Notes: generated by a model not told the origin, from the sequence alone. Counted from the first letter of the stretch, positions 32,725-42,103 are shown. The stretch: 64,000 bases of DNA from an uncultured Bacteroidales bacterium (GCA_934716995.1 CAKUYO010000008.1:1-64000); one strand, 5' to 3'. Made by a program: numbers and translations.

Positions 32725-33488
32725 TGAAGATTATTTCCTACAACCTCAACGGCATTCGTGCCGCTATCGGCAAAGGGCTTCTCGGCTGGTTGCAGCAGGA
32801 GAGCCCCGATGTATTCTGTATCCAGGAGAGCAAGGCGCAACCCGCGCAGATTGATACCGTGGCTATGCAGGAACTGGGGTATCATAGTTATATCCATTCT
32901 GCCGAGAAAAAAGGCTATTCGGGTGTGGCGATATTCAGCAGACAGCAGCCCGACTGCGTTGTTGCGGGTATGGGCAACCCGAAATATGACTGCGAAGGGC
33001 GTGTGCTGCGTGCCGACTTCGGCGATATCACCGTTGTTTGCGTCTATATACCGAGCGGTACTACCGGTGGTGTACGGCAGGAGTTTAAGATGGAGTTCTT
33101 GGAGGATTTTCTCCTGTGGACGCTCCAACTGCGCAAAGAACGCCCGAACATTGTGGTTTGCGGCGACTACAATATCTGCCACAAGCCCATTGACATCAAC
33201 CACCCCGAGCGGCAAGTGGGCGTGAGCGGTTTCCTGCCCGAGGAGCGCGAATGGATGGATAGATGGGAGGCCAGCGGTATGGTGGATTCGTTCCGTCTCT
33301 TCGACACCCGTCCCGAGCAGTACAGTTGGTGGAGTTACCGCTTTGGTGCCCGCGAGCGCAACGCCGGCTGGCGTATCGACTACCATTGGGTCAGCGAGCC
33401 GCTCCGTCCCCGCCTCGCAGATGCCAAGATACTCCAGGATGTCGTCCACTCCGACCATTGCCCGGTGGAGTTAATAATTGATAACTAA
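32724..33488 (+). CDS. xth: Exodeoxyribonuclease III
   Basis: The 254-residue enzyme is a class II AP endonuclease/exonuclease of the Xth family used in base-excision repair. The motifs are complete: ISYNLNGIRAA (1-12), Q-E-S-K (metal-binding glutamate), SGVAIFSR, VYIPSG, GDYNICHKPIDINHP, and WRIDYHWVSE with the final SDHCPV. It starts inside the stop of the M6 protease gene, so it is translationally coupled, although the two functions are unrelated. Confidence 0.96.
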   Translation: MKIISYNLNGIRAAIGKGLLGWLQQESPDVFCIQESKAQPAQIDTVAMQELGYHSYIHSAEKKGYSGVAIFSRQQPDCVVAGMGNPKYDCEGRVLRADFGDITVVCVYIPSGTTGGVRQEFKMEFLEDFLLWTLQLRKERPNIVVCGDYNICHKPIDINHPERQVGVSGFLPEEREWMDRWEASGMVDSFRLFDTRPEQYSWWSYRFGARERNAGWRIDYHWVSEPLRPRLADAKILQDVVHSDHCPVELIIDN

Positions 33489-33525
33489 GATAAACATTTT
33501 ATCCCGTCCTTTTCCGTATCAAATA

Positions 33526-33545
33526 GCATAGGATGCGCATAGGAT
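33526..33545 (+). repeat. Dispersed short repeat GCATAGGATGCGCATAGGAT (copy 2)
   Basis: Identical to 5653-5672. The flanks are also alike (ATCAA before, ATA..GGC after). Confidence 0.75.
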
Positions 33546-33667
33546 ACGCTTAGGATAGGCAATCGATATAAGTATTAACAAAAGCAAAAATTGATACCTC
33601 CCGTTTCCGATAGGGGTCGAATTCGACCCCTATAAAGAAGTGCGAAGGAATAGCCCATAAGTGTGAA

Positions 33668-34411
33668 ATGGACGTACTGAGAACTGAACATTTAATCAAG
33701 AAGTATGGTAAACGCACCGTGGTGAACGATGTGAGCATCTACCTCGAACAGGGGGAGATCGTCGGTCTCCTCGGTCCAAACGGTGCGGGTAAGACCACCA
33801 CGTTCTATATGACTACGGGGCTTGTTACCGCCAACGAGGGCAAGATATTCCTCAACGACAAGGACATCACCTCGTATCCGATGTACAGGCGGGCGCAACT
33901 CGGTATCGGTTACCTGCCGCAGGAGGCGTCCGTCTTCCGCAAGATGACCGTAGAGGACAATATCCGTGCGGTGTTGGAGATGACCAAGTTCAGCAAGGAG
34001 TACCAGAAACAGAAGTTGGAACAACTCATTTCGGAATTCAACCTCGCCCACGTGCGCAAGAACCTCGGCGACCGTCTCTCGGGCGGGGAACGCCGCCGCA
34101 CGGAGATTGCCCGCTGCCTGGCTATCGAACCGAAATTTGTGATGCTGGACGAACCGTTTGCAGGAGTTGATCCGATCGCCGTGCAGGAGATTCAAGACGT
34201 GGTATGGCGGTTGAAAGACAAGAATATCGGTATTCTCATTACCGACCACAATGTGGACGAGACGCTCATGATCACCGACCGCGCCTACTTGCTGTTCGAG
34301 GGGAAAATCCTCTTCCATGGTACGCCGGAGGAACTGGCTGCCAACCCTATTGTGCGCCAAAACTACCTTGGACGCGATTTCGAACTGAAGAAAAAGACCC
34401 GCGTGGAATGA
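33668..34411 (+). CDS. lptB: Lipopolysaccharide export ATPase LptB
   Basis: An ABC ATPase that powers transport of lipopolysaccharide from the inner membrane through the LptFG complex. The 247 residues carry Walker A GPNGAGKTT at 35-43, the LptB-typical TFYMTTGL, GIGYLPQEASVF (Q-loop), LSGGERRRTEIARCLA (signature), FVMLDEPFAGVDP (Walker B) and ITDHNVDETL (H-loop). The GERRR form and the VDPIAV stretch separate LptB from other ABC ATPases. The gene is monocistronic as far as can be seen. Confidence 0.96.
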   Translation: MDVLRTEHLIKKYGKRTVVNDVSIYLEQGEIVGLLGPNGAGKTTTFYMTTGLVTANEGKIFLNDKDITSYPMYRRAQLGIGYLPQEASVFRKMTVEDNIRAVLEMTKFSKEYQKQKLEQLISEFNLAHVRKNLGDRLSGGERRRTEIARCLAIEPKFVMLDEPFAGVDPIAVQEIQDVVWRLKDKNIGILITDHNVDETLMITDRAYLLFEGKILFHGTPEELAANPIVRQNYLGRDFELKKKTRVE

Positions 34412-34464
34412 CCGACGCCCCGCGACAGTCCCCCGATAGACCCGCGATAAATATGCAGGACCCG

Positions 34465-34494
34465 CGCAGGGGACGCGGACGCCTCGTCCGCGGT
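34465..34494. repeat. 30-base dispersed repeat, copy A
   Basis: Starts CGCAGGGGACGC and ends CGTCCGCGGT; the reverse complement recurs at 59727-59756 with one mismatch. It lies between lptB and the kelch gene and contains the palindrome-like GGACG...CGTCC. Confidence 0.75.
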
Positions 34495-34547
34495 TTCATT
34501 CTCCGCTAATAGTCGTTAATGGATCGTTCATATATTCATCAAGTCCC

Positions 34548-35507
34548 ATTAAAACAAAAATCCACATATTACTCTCCGTCCTCTTTGTAGCCGCCTGTAC
34601 ATCGCTTGAGGAGCAACCCGCGCAGATTACCCGCTGTGCGGATATGCCCGTGGCACGGACATCGGCGATGGCTTTTGCTGTAGGCAACAAGGGGTATGTG
34701 GTATGCGGACGCGGGGAAGATAACGCCGTATGCAGTGATATGTATGTCTATGATGCGCAGTCGGATATATGGGCGGATGCCGTAGAGACACCTCTGCAGG
34801 CGCGTGTCAATGGCACTGCTTGTGCGGTGGGCGACAAGGCATATATCGGTCTCGGTTTTTGCGGACATGCCTACGGTGATGATGCCTATCTCAACGACTG
34901 GTGGGAGTACACGCCGGCCACGGACACATGGCGGCGGTTGGCGGATTTCCCTGGTGAGAACACGGTGGGAGCCGTTGCCTACACCGATGGCACGCATATC
35001 TATTGTGTGCATGGCTTCGGCTGGGGCTTCAGTGCCGATATGTTGTGCTACGACACGGCTTCCGATATATGGACGACTATCGACCGCAGCCGGCACCCGG
35101 AGTATGCCTCTATGGCGGGGGCGGGAGCAACCTGCAACGGGCGGCACTATTTCGGTACAGGCTACAATACACATAGTCTCAACGAATGGTATGAGATTGA
35201 TTTTCGGGGTAATTGGACAAAACGGAAAAATGTACCGGGCAAGCGGGAAAATGCCGTTTGTGCGGCAACCGGACAATATATTTATTTGGCAGGCGGACAG
35301 CATTTCGGCGGGACACTCACCGATGGCAAATTCTTTGACGACATCCTGCGCTATGCGCCCGAGACAGATAGTTGGGCTCTCGCAGGACATACCCCCGAAG
35401 CGGCAATCAACCGTATCGGCTTCACTGTCAATGGCAGTGCCTTTATCGGCTTGGGCGAAGACCCCCAGGAGCAGCCCCTTAAAACCCTCTATCGTATTGA
35501 AGATTAA
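34548..35507 (+). CDS. Kelch-repeat lipoprotein (galactose-oxidase-like beta-propeller), probable ATT start
   Basis: The frame encodes kelch-type repeats: GNKGYVVCGRG ... DMYVYDAQSDIW, GDKAYIGLGF ... WWEYTPATDTWRRLADFP, TDGTHIYCVHGFG, GRHYFGTGYN, YIYLAGGQHFGG, giving a beta-propeller of about six blades. The first ATG in frame is at 34644, inside the mature protein. Upstream, the same open frame reads IKTKIHILLSVLFVAACTSLEEQ from 34548, a textbook lipoprotein signal ending in VAAC, where only the first codon is ATT instead of ATG. I take 34548 as the likely start with ATT. If ATT does not initiate, the protein would lack its lipid anchor. It overlaps the next gene by 11 bases. Confidence 0.72.
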   Translation: MKTKIHILLSVLFVAACTSLEEQPAQITRCADMPVARTSAMAFAVGNKGYVVCGRGEDNAVCSDMYVYDAQSDIWADAVETPLQARVNGTACAVGDKAYIGLGFCGHAYGDDAYLNDWWEYTPATDTWRRLADFPGENTVGAVAYTDGTHIYCVHGFGWGFSADMLCYDTASDIWTTIDRSRHPEYASMAGAGATCNGRHYFGTGYNTHSLNEWYEIDFRGNWTKRKNVPGKRENAVCAATGQYIYLAGGQHFGGTLTDGKFFDDILRYAPETDSWALAGHTPEAAINRIGFTVNGSAFIGLGEDPQEQPLKTLYRIED

Positions 35508-36990
35508 GTGCGTCATATTGCCCCTGTTGTGTCTCCTCTGCACGCTCCGTGCTGCGGCTTGGGATTGGTGGCCTCTCCCGATGGTTGCCCCCGATACAAG
35601 TCGCGATACCTTGCTCTATATGGTAGGTATGCAGGGCGTTGCATCTTACGGACAGACCTCGCCTTTCTGGTTGCAGACCAACCGCAACGGCAACATCTCG
35701 GCGGCACCCTTCAGTGGCAATCTTACAGTTGGGCTCATCAAACCCGCCACCCGCCCGAACCGTTGGTTCGACTATGATTTTGCCTTTACCCTTACGGGGC
35801 GGCTCCAGTCGCAGACCGCAGCCGTACAGCCCTCGCAGAACCGCACGGCAAACCTCTATTCCAACCTCGCGTATGCGCACGTGCGCCTGTACATTATAGA
35901 CATCACCGTAGGCATACAGCCCGAGCAGTATGGTGCGCCTGATCCTTTGCTTACAAGCGGCGGACTGCTCTATTCCGCCAATGCCCGCCCTATGCCCGGT
36001 ATCCGTGTCGGTATCGACCGCTGGACGGCTTTCCCCGGACTATTTGGCTACTTGGAAATCAAAGGCGGTATCGCCCACCAAATGCAGTTCGACAACGTCT
36101 ATATCACGCAGGGCAAGGTGCATCATAAATGGCTTGGCGGACGTATCGGAGGACGGCTGCCCGTCAATCTCAGTTACGAGTTCCACCATGTGGCGCAATG
36201 GGGCGGTTATTCGCCCGTCTATGGCGACCTCGGCAACGACTGGCACGCTTTTATGAACGCTTTTCTGGTGCGCTCGGGCGGCACTATGGCAAATGACCAA
36301 ATCAATGCACAGGGAAATCACATCGGCAGCCAGATCTTGACCCTCGATGTCAAGGGCAACGGCTGGAGAGTGAGTGCCTACTGGCAGAATATCTTTGAGG
36401 ACGGACCTATTCGCTTCATCGGGGCGGGTATGAATGTGGCTGACGGCTTATGGGGGATAAATATCTCGCAATCCAAATGGCAGTATATCAGCGGCTTGAC
36501 ATACGAATTTATCAATACCACCGACCAGTCCGGACCTTACCACGACAAGGACGGCTACATATTTGGCGGTGCAGACGGCTATTATCAAAACGGTATCTAC
36601 CGGAACGGTTGGAACTACTGGTACCGCACGATAGGTACGCCTTTTATTACCTCGCCGATATATAATGCCGATGGCACGATTGCCACACTCAACAACCGTG
36701 TGCAAGCCCACTATATCGGGCTGCGGGGCGACATCTCCGGTTATCGTTACCGTGCTGTCTGCTCCTATGCGAAGAACTATGGCAACGACTGCCGCTCTAC
36801 CGTCCTGCTTTCAACCAACACGGGCGTACTCTTGGAGGTACAGAAGCACGTGGAGAAAGCATGGGGACTGGATTTTTGTTTGAGTTTCGCTGCCGATTTC
36901 GGCACGCAGTTCGGCAACCGGTTCGGTGCCTTGCTGACCATCTGCAAAACCGGACTCATTACTGACTGGGGTAAAAAAAATAGTAATTAA
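35497..36990 (+). CDS. Wzi-family capsule assembly protein
   Basis: A 497-residue outer-membrane beta-barrel related to Wzi, which anchors capsule polysaccharide. After a signal peptide (KIKCVILPLLCLLCTLRAAA) the WDWWPL...LLYMVGMQGVASYGQTSPFW opening is typical of the family in Bacteroidota, followed by repeated aromatic beta strands (YSNLAYAHVRLYIIDITVGIQ, GYLEIKGGIAHQMQFD). No ATG precedes the signal peptide; TTG at 35497 is the best start and overlaps the previous gene by 11 bases, which suggests coupled translation. The frame is open much further upstream, but that part is the shadow of the kelch gene. It fits the polysaccharide genes that follow. Confidence 0.87.
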   Translation: MKIKCVILPLLCLLCTLRAAAWDWWPLPMVAPDTSRDTLLYMVGMQGVASYGQTSPFWLQTNRNGNISAAPFSGNLTVGLIKPATRPNRWFDYDFAFTLTGRLQSQTAAVQPSQNRTANLYSNLAYAHVRLYIIDITVGIQPEQYGAPDPLLTSGGLLYSANARPMPGIRVGIDRWTAFPGLFGYLEIKGGIAHQMQFDNVYITQGKVHHKWLGGRIGGRLPVNLSYEFHHVAQWGGYSPVYGDLGNDWHAFMNAFLVRSGGTMANDQINAQGNHIGSQILTLDVKGNGWRVSAYWQNIFEDGPIRFIGAGMNVADGLWGINISQSKWQYISGLTYEFINTTDQSGPYHDKDGYIFGGADGYYQNGIYRNGWNYWYRTIGTPFITSPIYNADGTIATLNNRVQAHYIGLRGDISGYRYRAVCSYAKNYGNDCRSTVLLSTNTGVLLEVQKHVEKAWGLDFCLSFAADFGTQFGNRFGALLTICKTGLITDWGKKNSN

Positions 36991-37151
36991 CCATTCATCC
37001 TATAAGCATTTTTTGATCATTTACTTCTTAAAAAAGATTATATAGGATCCGTATAGAAAAGTAAGGTGGATGTGCTGTGGATGTGCTGTGGATAGCCTAT
37101 GGATAACCCGATTATATTTTAACAAATAATAGTAAATAAATACACACAGAT

Positions 37152-37757
37152 ATGAACTTTGTAGAACTTTGCAATCAAATTTTCAGCACTGCGGTGCAGG
37201 ATTATCACAAGACGGACAATGTGGATGCCCCCATTCGCAACCCCTATGCTGAGGGGACGATTGAGCATGACTTGTACCTGAAGAACTGGATTGATACCGT
37301 GCAATGGCACTTGGAGGACATCATCCGCGACCCGCAGATTGACCCCGTCGGGGCATTGGCACTCAAACGCCGTATCGACCGCAGCAATCAGGAGCGCACC
37401 GACCTTGTGGAGCGCATCGACTCCTATTTCTGGGAGCAGTACCACAACATCACACCGCACTCGGATGCGAAAATCAACACCGAGAGCCCCGCATGGGCGA
37501 TCGATCGTTTGAGCATTCTCCATGTGAAGATCTACCACATGCAGGAGCAGGTCAACCGCACCGATGTCAGTGCGGAGCAGCACGACAAATGTGTGCAGAA
37601 ACTCGCTGTCCTCCGCGAGCAGTTGCAGGATATGACCACCTCCATCAGCCAGTTGCTGTCTGATTACGCTTCGGGGGTACGTATTATGAAGGTCTATCGC
37701 CAGATGAAGATGTACAACGATCCTACTCTCAACCCCGTTCTCTACGGAAAGAAATAA
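37152..37757 (+). CDS. DUF4254 domain protein
   Basis: The 201-residue all-helical protein matches DUF4254: LCNQIFSTAVQDYHKTD near the N-terminus, EHDLYLKNWIDTVQWHLEDIIRDP, and SPAWAIDRLSILHVKIYHM. No enzyme motif is visible. Across Bacteroidales the gene lies immediately before a family 9 glycosyltransferase in lipopolysaccharide clusters, as it does here with 4 bases between the genes, so a role in core synthesis or its regulation is likely but undefined. The first gene of the plus-strand glycan operon. Confidence 0.9.
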   Translation: MNFVELCNQIFSTAVQDYHKTDNVDAPIRNPYAEGTIEHDLYLKNWIDTVQWHLEDIIRDPQIDPVGALALKRRIDRSNQERTDLVERIDSYFWEQYHNITPHSDAKINTESPAWAIDRLSILHVKIYHMQEQVNRTDVSAEQHDKCVQKLAVLREQLQDMTTSISQLLSDYASGVRIMKVYRQMKMYNDPTLNPVLYGKK

Positions 37758-37761
37758 CGCC

Positions 37762-38733
37762 TTGAAACGCCTGCTCATTATCCGTTTTTCCGCCCTCGGC
37801 GATGTGGCAATGCTTGTACCGGTGGTGCAAGCGTTGGCTGCCGCATACCCCGATTGGGAAATCACCGTTCTTTCGCGGCGTCAGACCGCCCCGCTTTTTG
37901 AAGGGTTGGCTGGCAATGTCCGCTTTTTCGGTGCAGATCTCCGAGGTCGCCACCACGGTATCGCGGGGTTGAACATCTTGTTGCAGGATCTTGATTACAA
38001 GCAGTTCGACTGTATTGCCGATATGCACAATGTCTTGCGCAGCAAGTACCTGTGTTTGCGTTTTTGTCTGTGCGGGAAGTGTGTTGCAGTCATCCGCAAG
38101 GGGCGTCTATCCAAATGGTGGCTCACTCGCACGCATTGTGTGAACAATCCGTTGCCCACCACGATTGATCGCTATTGTCATGTGCTTCGCCGCTTGGGTT
38201 TTGTTTTTGGCTTGCAGCCGGTAGAAAACGCTTCTACGCCCAAGTCGGGGCTGGGGATTGCTCCCTTTGCGGCACACCAGGGGAAGATCTACCCGTTGGA
38301 TAAGATGGAAGAGGTGGTGCGCCTCTTGTCTGCAAAGGGCGGGAAAATCTACCTGTTTGGCGCGGGGGAGAAAGAGAAAGCCGTTTTGCACGATTGGGAA
38401 ACCCGATACCCGAATGTGGAATCCTTGGCGGGGCGCTATACTATGGCGGAGGAAATCGCTGTTATGCGCCGCCTGCGCCTTATGCTTACAATGGACTCGG
38501 CAAATATGCACCTTGCCTCTATTGCGGGTACGCGCGTACTTTCCGTATGGGGAGCCACGCACCCTGCGGCGGGTTTTCTCGGCTACGGGCAGAACCCTGC
38601 CGATTGTATTCAGCGCGACCTTCCCTGCCGGCCTTGTTCGGTCTATGGCAACAAGCCCTGCCGTTTTGGTGATTACCGCTGTTTGGACATCGCCCCCTCC
38701 GACATTGTCAAACGAATAGAACACGCACAATGA
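37762..38733 (+). CDS. Glycosyltransferase family 9 (heptosyltransferase-like)
   Basis: The 323-residue enzyme has the two-domain GT-B layout of heptosyltransferases: KRLLIIRFSALGDVAMLVPV (1-21), then GIAPFAAHQGKIYPLDKMEEVV, IYLFGAGEKEK and MTMDSANMHLASIAGTRVLSVWGATHP in the C-terminal donor domain. Such enzymes add heptose or another sugar from a nucleotide donor to the lipopolysaccharide core. The start is TTG at 37762, 4 bases after the DUF4254 stop; no ATG in this frame suits the N-terminal motif. The end overlaps the kinase-GT2 gene by 4 bases. Confidence 0.92.
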   Translation: MKRLLIIRFSALGDVAMLVPVVQALAAAYPDWEITVLSRRQTAPLFEGLAGNVRFFGADLRGRHHGIAGLNILLQDLDYKQFDCIADMHNVLRSKYLCLRFCLCGKCVAVIRKGRLSKWWLTRTHCVNNPLPTTIDRYCHVLRRLGFVFGLQPVENASTPKSGLGIAPFAAHQGKIYPLDKMEEVVRLLSAKGGKIYLFGAGEKEKAVLHDWETRYPNVESLAGRYTMAEEIAVMRRLRLMLTMDSANMHLASIAGTRVLSVWGATHPAAGFLGYGQNPADCIQRDLPCRPCSVYGNKPCRFGDYRCLDIAPSDIVKRIEHAQ

Positions 38734-40286
38734 AGATAGTGATACACCCTCAATATGAGTATCTGCGCAGTTGGATAGAAACGCTTCCGCAGCAATTTGA
38801 GCAACAGGGAGAAGTGATTTACGATGCCCGCAACCGGATACGTGTCATCACTCTGCAGGATGGCTTGTGTGTCAATGTGAAGCGTTTCCGGAAGCCCGCT
38901 TTGTTCAATCGGATAGTCTATTCTTTTGTGCGTTCCCCCAAGGCACAACGTGCCTACGAAAATGCTTATACATTGCAATCGCTTGGGATTGATACGCCCA
39001 CTGCTATAGGATATGTTCTGTGCGGCGGCAAACTGTTGGAAACCTCCTATCTCATTACGCTGCAAAGTACGCTGCAACATACTTTCTATGATTTTCGCGA
39101 CGGTCGGATAGAGGGCAAAGAACCGCTTATCAGGGCTTTTGCCCGTTGGACGGCACACATGCACCGGCAGGGAGTTCTTCATCGCGACTATTCGCCGGGA
39201 AATATACTTTATGACAATGTGGACGGGCATTGGCAGTTTGAGGTGGTGGACATCAATCGGTTGCGCTTGGGAAAGGTTACGCCCCGCCGGGGAGCAGAGG
39301 AATTTTGCCGTCTGTGGGGGAAAAAGGACTTCTTTGAGGTACTGGCTCCCGCCTACGCAGAAGCACGGGGAATAGACCCGCAACAATGTTTGCAATGGAT
39401 ATTAGCCGCACGCAAACGGTTTTGGCAGCACCGCTCGCATGAGCATTTTACCACGGATGATACTTTCTCGGTAGGAGTGATTGTCTCTACGTACAACAAT
39501 CCGCAGTGGTTGGAAAAAGCCCTGTGGGGCTTGCGCTACCAGACCCATCGCCCCGATGAAATCATCATTGCCGATGACGGGAGCACAGACGAGACACGGC
39601 TGTTGGTTGAACGTTATGCGAAAACCATGCCTATACGGCATGTCTGGCACGAAGACAAAGGATTTTTGAAAACAACTATTCTGAACAAAGCGGTATCAGA
39701 GGCGACAGCGGATTACCTTATTTTTATCGACCAGGATCTGATTGCACGCAGCGATTTTATCAGTCAGCACTATCTACATGCCCGCAAAGGACATTTTGTG
39801 TCGGGTGGGGCAGTGCTGTTGCCGGAGCAACTGAGTCATGCTGTTACAGAGGAGGATATTCGTACACAGCGCTTGTTTGATATATCGTGGTTGCGGCAGC
39901 ACGGTATGCCTTGGAAATGGAAAATGAGCAAACTGTGGCGCAGCAAATTTCTTTGCTGGTTGCTCAACCGTCTTACCCCCGCCCGTGCTACATGGAATGG
40001 AGGAAATGCTTCCACATGGCGTGAATATATCCTGCAAGCCAATGGCTTTGATACGCGTATGCGCTATGGTGCGGAAGATCGGGAATTCGGGCAACGGTTG
40101 ATAAATGCGGGCTATAAGGGCATACAACTGCGCTATGGCACGCCTTTGATGCATTTGTATCACACCCGCCCCTATCGTAATGAGGAAGACTGGCAGCGAA
40201 ACCGCAAGATTTGGCAACAGACCATACAAAGCAAAACAACTATTACGCAATATGGAATCAACACCAATGCAACAACCGCTCATTAG
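38730..40286 (+). CDS. Lipopolysaccharide kinase (InaA/Kdo-kinase-like) fused to glycosyltransferase family 2
   Basis: Residues 1-240 form a small kinase: CVNVKRFRKPA (ATP-site lysine), the catalytic loop HRDYSPGNILYD at about 152-163 and the metal site EVVDINRLRLG. Residues 248-505 form a GT-A glycosyltransferase: VGVIVSTYNNPQWLEKAL, IIADDGSTDE, and FIDQDLIARSDF with an NGG...NGFD...GAEDREFGQRL acceptor side. The kinase would phosphorylate a core sugar and the transferase add a sugar. In most genomes these are separate genes; here one frame of 518 residues covers both without a gap. It overlaps genes on both sides (4 bases, and 35 bases with the following GT2). Confidence 0.92.
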   Translation: MKIVIHPQYEYLRSWIETLPQQFEQQGEVIYDARNRIRVITLQDGLCVNVKRFRKPALFNRIVYSFVRSPKAQRAYENAYTLQSLGIDTPTAIGYVLCGGKLLETSYLITLQSTLQHTFYDFRDGRIEGKEPLIRAFARWTAHMHRQGVLHRDYSPGNILYDNVDGHWQFEVVDINRLRLGKVTPRRGAEEFCRLWGKKDFFEVLAPAYAEARGIDPQQCLQWILAARKRFWQHRSHEHFTTDDTFSVGVIVSTYNNPQWLEKALWGLRYQTHRPDEIIIADDGSTDETRLLVERYAKTMPIRHVWHEDKGFLKTTILNKAVSEATADYLIFIDQDLIARSDFISQHYLHARKGHFVSGGAVLLPEQLSHAVTEEDIRTQRLFDISWLRQHGMPWKWKMSKLWRSKFLCWLLNRLTPARATWNGGNASTWREYILQANGFDTRMRYGAEDREFGQRLINAGYKGIQLRYGTPLMHLYHTRPYRNEEDWQRNRKIWQQTIQSKTTITQYGINTNATTAH

Positions 40287-41244
40287 TGTAGTCATACCCG
40301 TGTACAATGTCCGGAACTATGTACGTAAGTGCATTGATTCTGTTATCCGTCAGACCTATACCCGCTTGGAGATCTTGGTTGTGAATGACGGGTCAACCGA
40401 TGACAGCGGACGTATCTGCGACGAGATGGCTGCCACCGATACACGTATCCGGGTGTTTCATACGCCAAACGGGGGCTTGAGTGCGGCACGCAATGTCGGT
40501 ATAGACCACGCTACGGGAGAGTTCATCGCTTTTGTGGATAGTGATGACTGGATAGAACCGGATATGTATGATTTCCTTTACCGGCAAATAGTGGATTATG
40601 ATGCGGATATAAGTGTCTGCTCGCACTATATTGACAAAGGCGGCAAGAGCCGTTGCAAGCGGCAGGTCAACCATCCGATACTTTGTAACCGTGATGAAGC
40701 AATGGAGATGCTGATGACCGACAAAATCTTGCACAACTATGCGTGGGATAAATTATACAAACGTTCCCTGTTTGAGGGATTGCACTATCCGGTGGGGATA
40801 CTATATGAAGATATTGCTTTTACCTATAAAGTGATGTACCGCACGCAACGGGTTCTTGTGTATGCTCTGCCTAAATACCATTATACCGTGCGCCCCGGTA
40901 GTATTGTATCTGCCCGATATACGGTCAATCGCAACTATTCCTATTTCAATGCGGAGTATCAACTGATGACTTTTATGGTGGAGCACGGCTATCTTGATGG
41001 TGCCAGACATCTGGTGCGTCGTGGCATACACACGCTCAAACGGCTGATTCTGTCGGATGCCTCCGATGATATGCTGCGCGGGATTCTGCAACGTCTGCAG
41101 CCCTATCATTACATCGGTATGAAGCAAATCGGTTTGGCAAACGTATGGCGCAGATGGATGATGGAACACCACTTGGCGGCATACAAACGGCTTTATGTGT
41201 TATCAAAGAAACTGTTAGGCAAAGCACCGGAGAAGAATGGCTAA
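40252..41244 (+). CDS. Glycosyltransferase family 2
   Basis: A 330-residue GT-A enzyme: PLISVVIPVYNVRNYVRKC, LEILVVNDGSTDDS, SAARNVGIDHATGEFIAFVDSDDW (the DSD metal motif at about 90-92) and GILYEDIAFTYK. These enzymes transfer a single sugar from a nucleotide donor. ATG at 40252 or 40267 is possible; both lie inside the end of the preceding fusion gene in another frame. The acceptor cannot be read from the sequence, but the place in the operon indicates lipopolysaccharide or capsule. Confidence 0.92.
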   Translation: MESTPMQQPLISVVIPVYNVRNYVRKCIDSVIRQTYTRLEILVVNDGSTDDSGRICDEMAATDTRIRVFHTPNGGLSAARNVGIDHATGEFIAFVDSDDWIEPDMYDFLYRQIVDYDADISVCSHYIDKGGKSRCKRQVNHPILCNRDEAMEMLMTDKILHNYAWDKLYKRSLFEGLHYPVGILYEDIAFTYKVMYRTQRVLVYALPKYHYTVRPGSIVSARYTVNRNYSYFNAEYQLMTFMVEHGYLDGARHLVRRGIHTLKRLILSDASDDMLRGILQRLQPYHYIGMKQIGLANVWRRWMMEHHLAAYKRLYVLSKKLLGKAPEKNG

Positions 41245-42103
41245 GGTAAGTGTCATCATCCCTAATTACAACTACGCACGCTATCTGGCAGCCCGTATAG
41301 ACAGTGTCTTGCAGCAAACGCTGCAAGACATCGAGGTCATTCTCCTGGACGATTGTTCCGCTGATGACAGTCTGTCTGTTATGCGGCAATATGCGGCAAA
41401 GGACAAGCGCATAAAGGCTGTGATCGTCAACGACAAAAACAGCGGTTCCCCTTTTCTGCAATGGCAACGCGGATTGGCTTTGTGCGAGGGGGAATATGTG
41501 TGGATAGCCGAAGCCGATGACCTGTGCCTGCCTGCTTTCCTGCATACGGCTGTAGATCTGCTGGATACACACCCGCAGGCAGTCTATGCTATGGCTGCCT
41601 CGCAGATGATAGACGAGGATGGGAAGCCCATCCCGAAGGATTATGACCATTGGAAACGGCGGCATATCCGGCCCGATACCGTTTCCATATATGACGGTAC
41701 CTGTTTTGCCCGGCAACATCAGTATTGGCGCAACTGTGTATATAACGCCAGCGGTGTGGTGGTCAGGCGGACGGCTGTTACGGCAAAAGCCTGTGAGGCT
41801 CTGTCTATGTGCTATTCCGGTGATTGGCTGTTTTGGACGGAGATTGCTCTCGGCGGACAGGTGATAGAGATACATCGGCGCCTCAACCTGTTCCGTTTCC
41901 ATACGGGCAGTACAACCCATACGGGGGCGTATAAGGCTTTTGTCGAAGATGTGAAGGTGCTGCGTATTTTGCAGAAACGCTTATCCGTTCCATTCTGTTT
42001 CAGGTGCTGGCGTATAGTGAAACTGCTACGGCGTATGAGGCGTATGGGCTTCACTTCCGGACAATGCCGTTTTTTGAAGCGATACATACTATGGAACAGA
42101 TAG
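41237..42103 (+). CDS. Glycosyltransferase family 2
   Basis: A 288-residue GT-A enzyme with MAKVSVIIPNYNYARYLAARID, IEVILLDDCSADDS and GEYVWIAEADDLCLP (EADD as metal motif). The second half contains the acceptor region with CYSGDWLFWTEIAL. It overlaps the preceding gene by 8 bases and the following one by 13 bases, showing tight coupling in the glycan operon. Specificity unknown. Confidence 0.92.
   Translation: MAKVSVIIPNYNYARYLAARIDSVLQQTLQDIEVILLDDCSADDSLSVMRQYAAKDKRIKAVIVNDKNSGSPFLQWQRGLALCEGEYVWIAEADDLCLPAFLHTAVDLLDTHPQAVYAMAASQMIDEDGKPIPKDYDHWKRRHIRPDTVSIYDGTCFARQHQYWRNCVYNASGVVVRRTAVTAKACEALSMCYSGDWLFWTEIALGGQVIEIHRRLNLFRFHTGSTTHTGAYKAFVEDVKVLRILQKRLSVPFCFRCWRIVKLLRRMRRMGFTSGQCRFLKRYILWNR

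Noticed and set aside
34804..35496. Open frame upstream of the Wzi-like gene, which would give a 728-residue protein
   Set aside because: This part overlaps the kelch gene in another frame and has no domain; the signal peptide begins at 35497.
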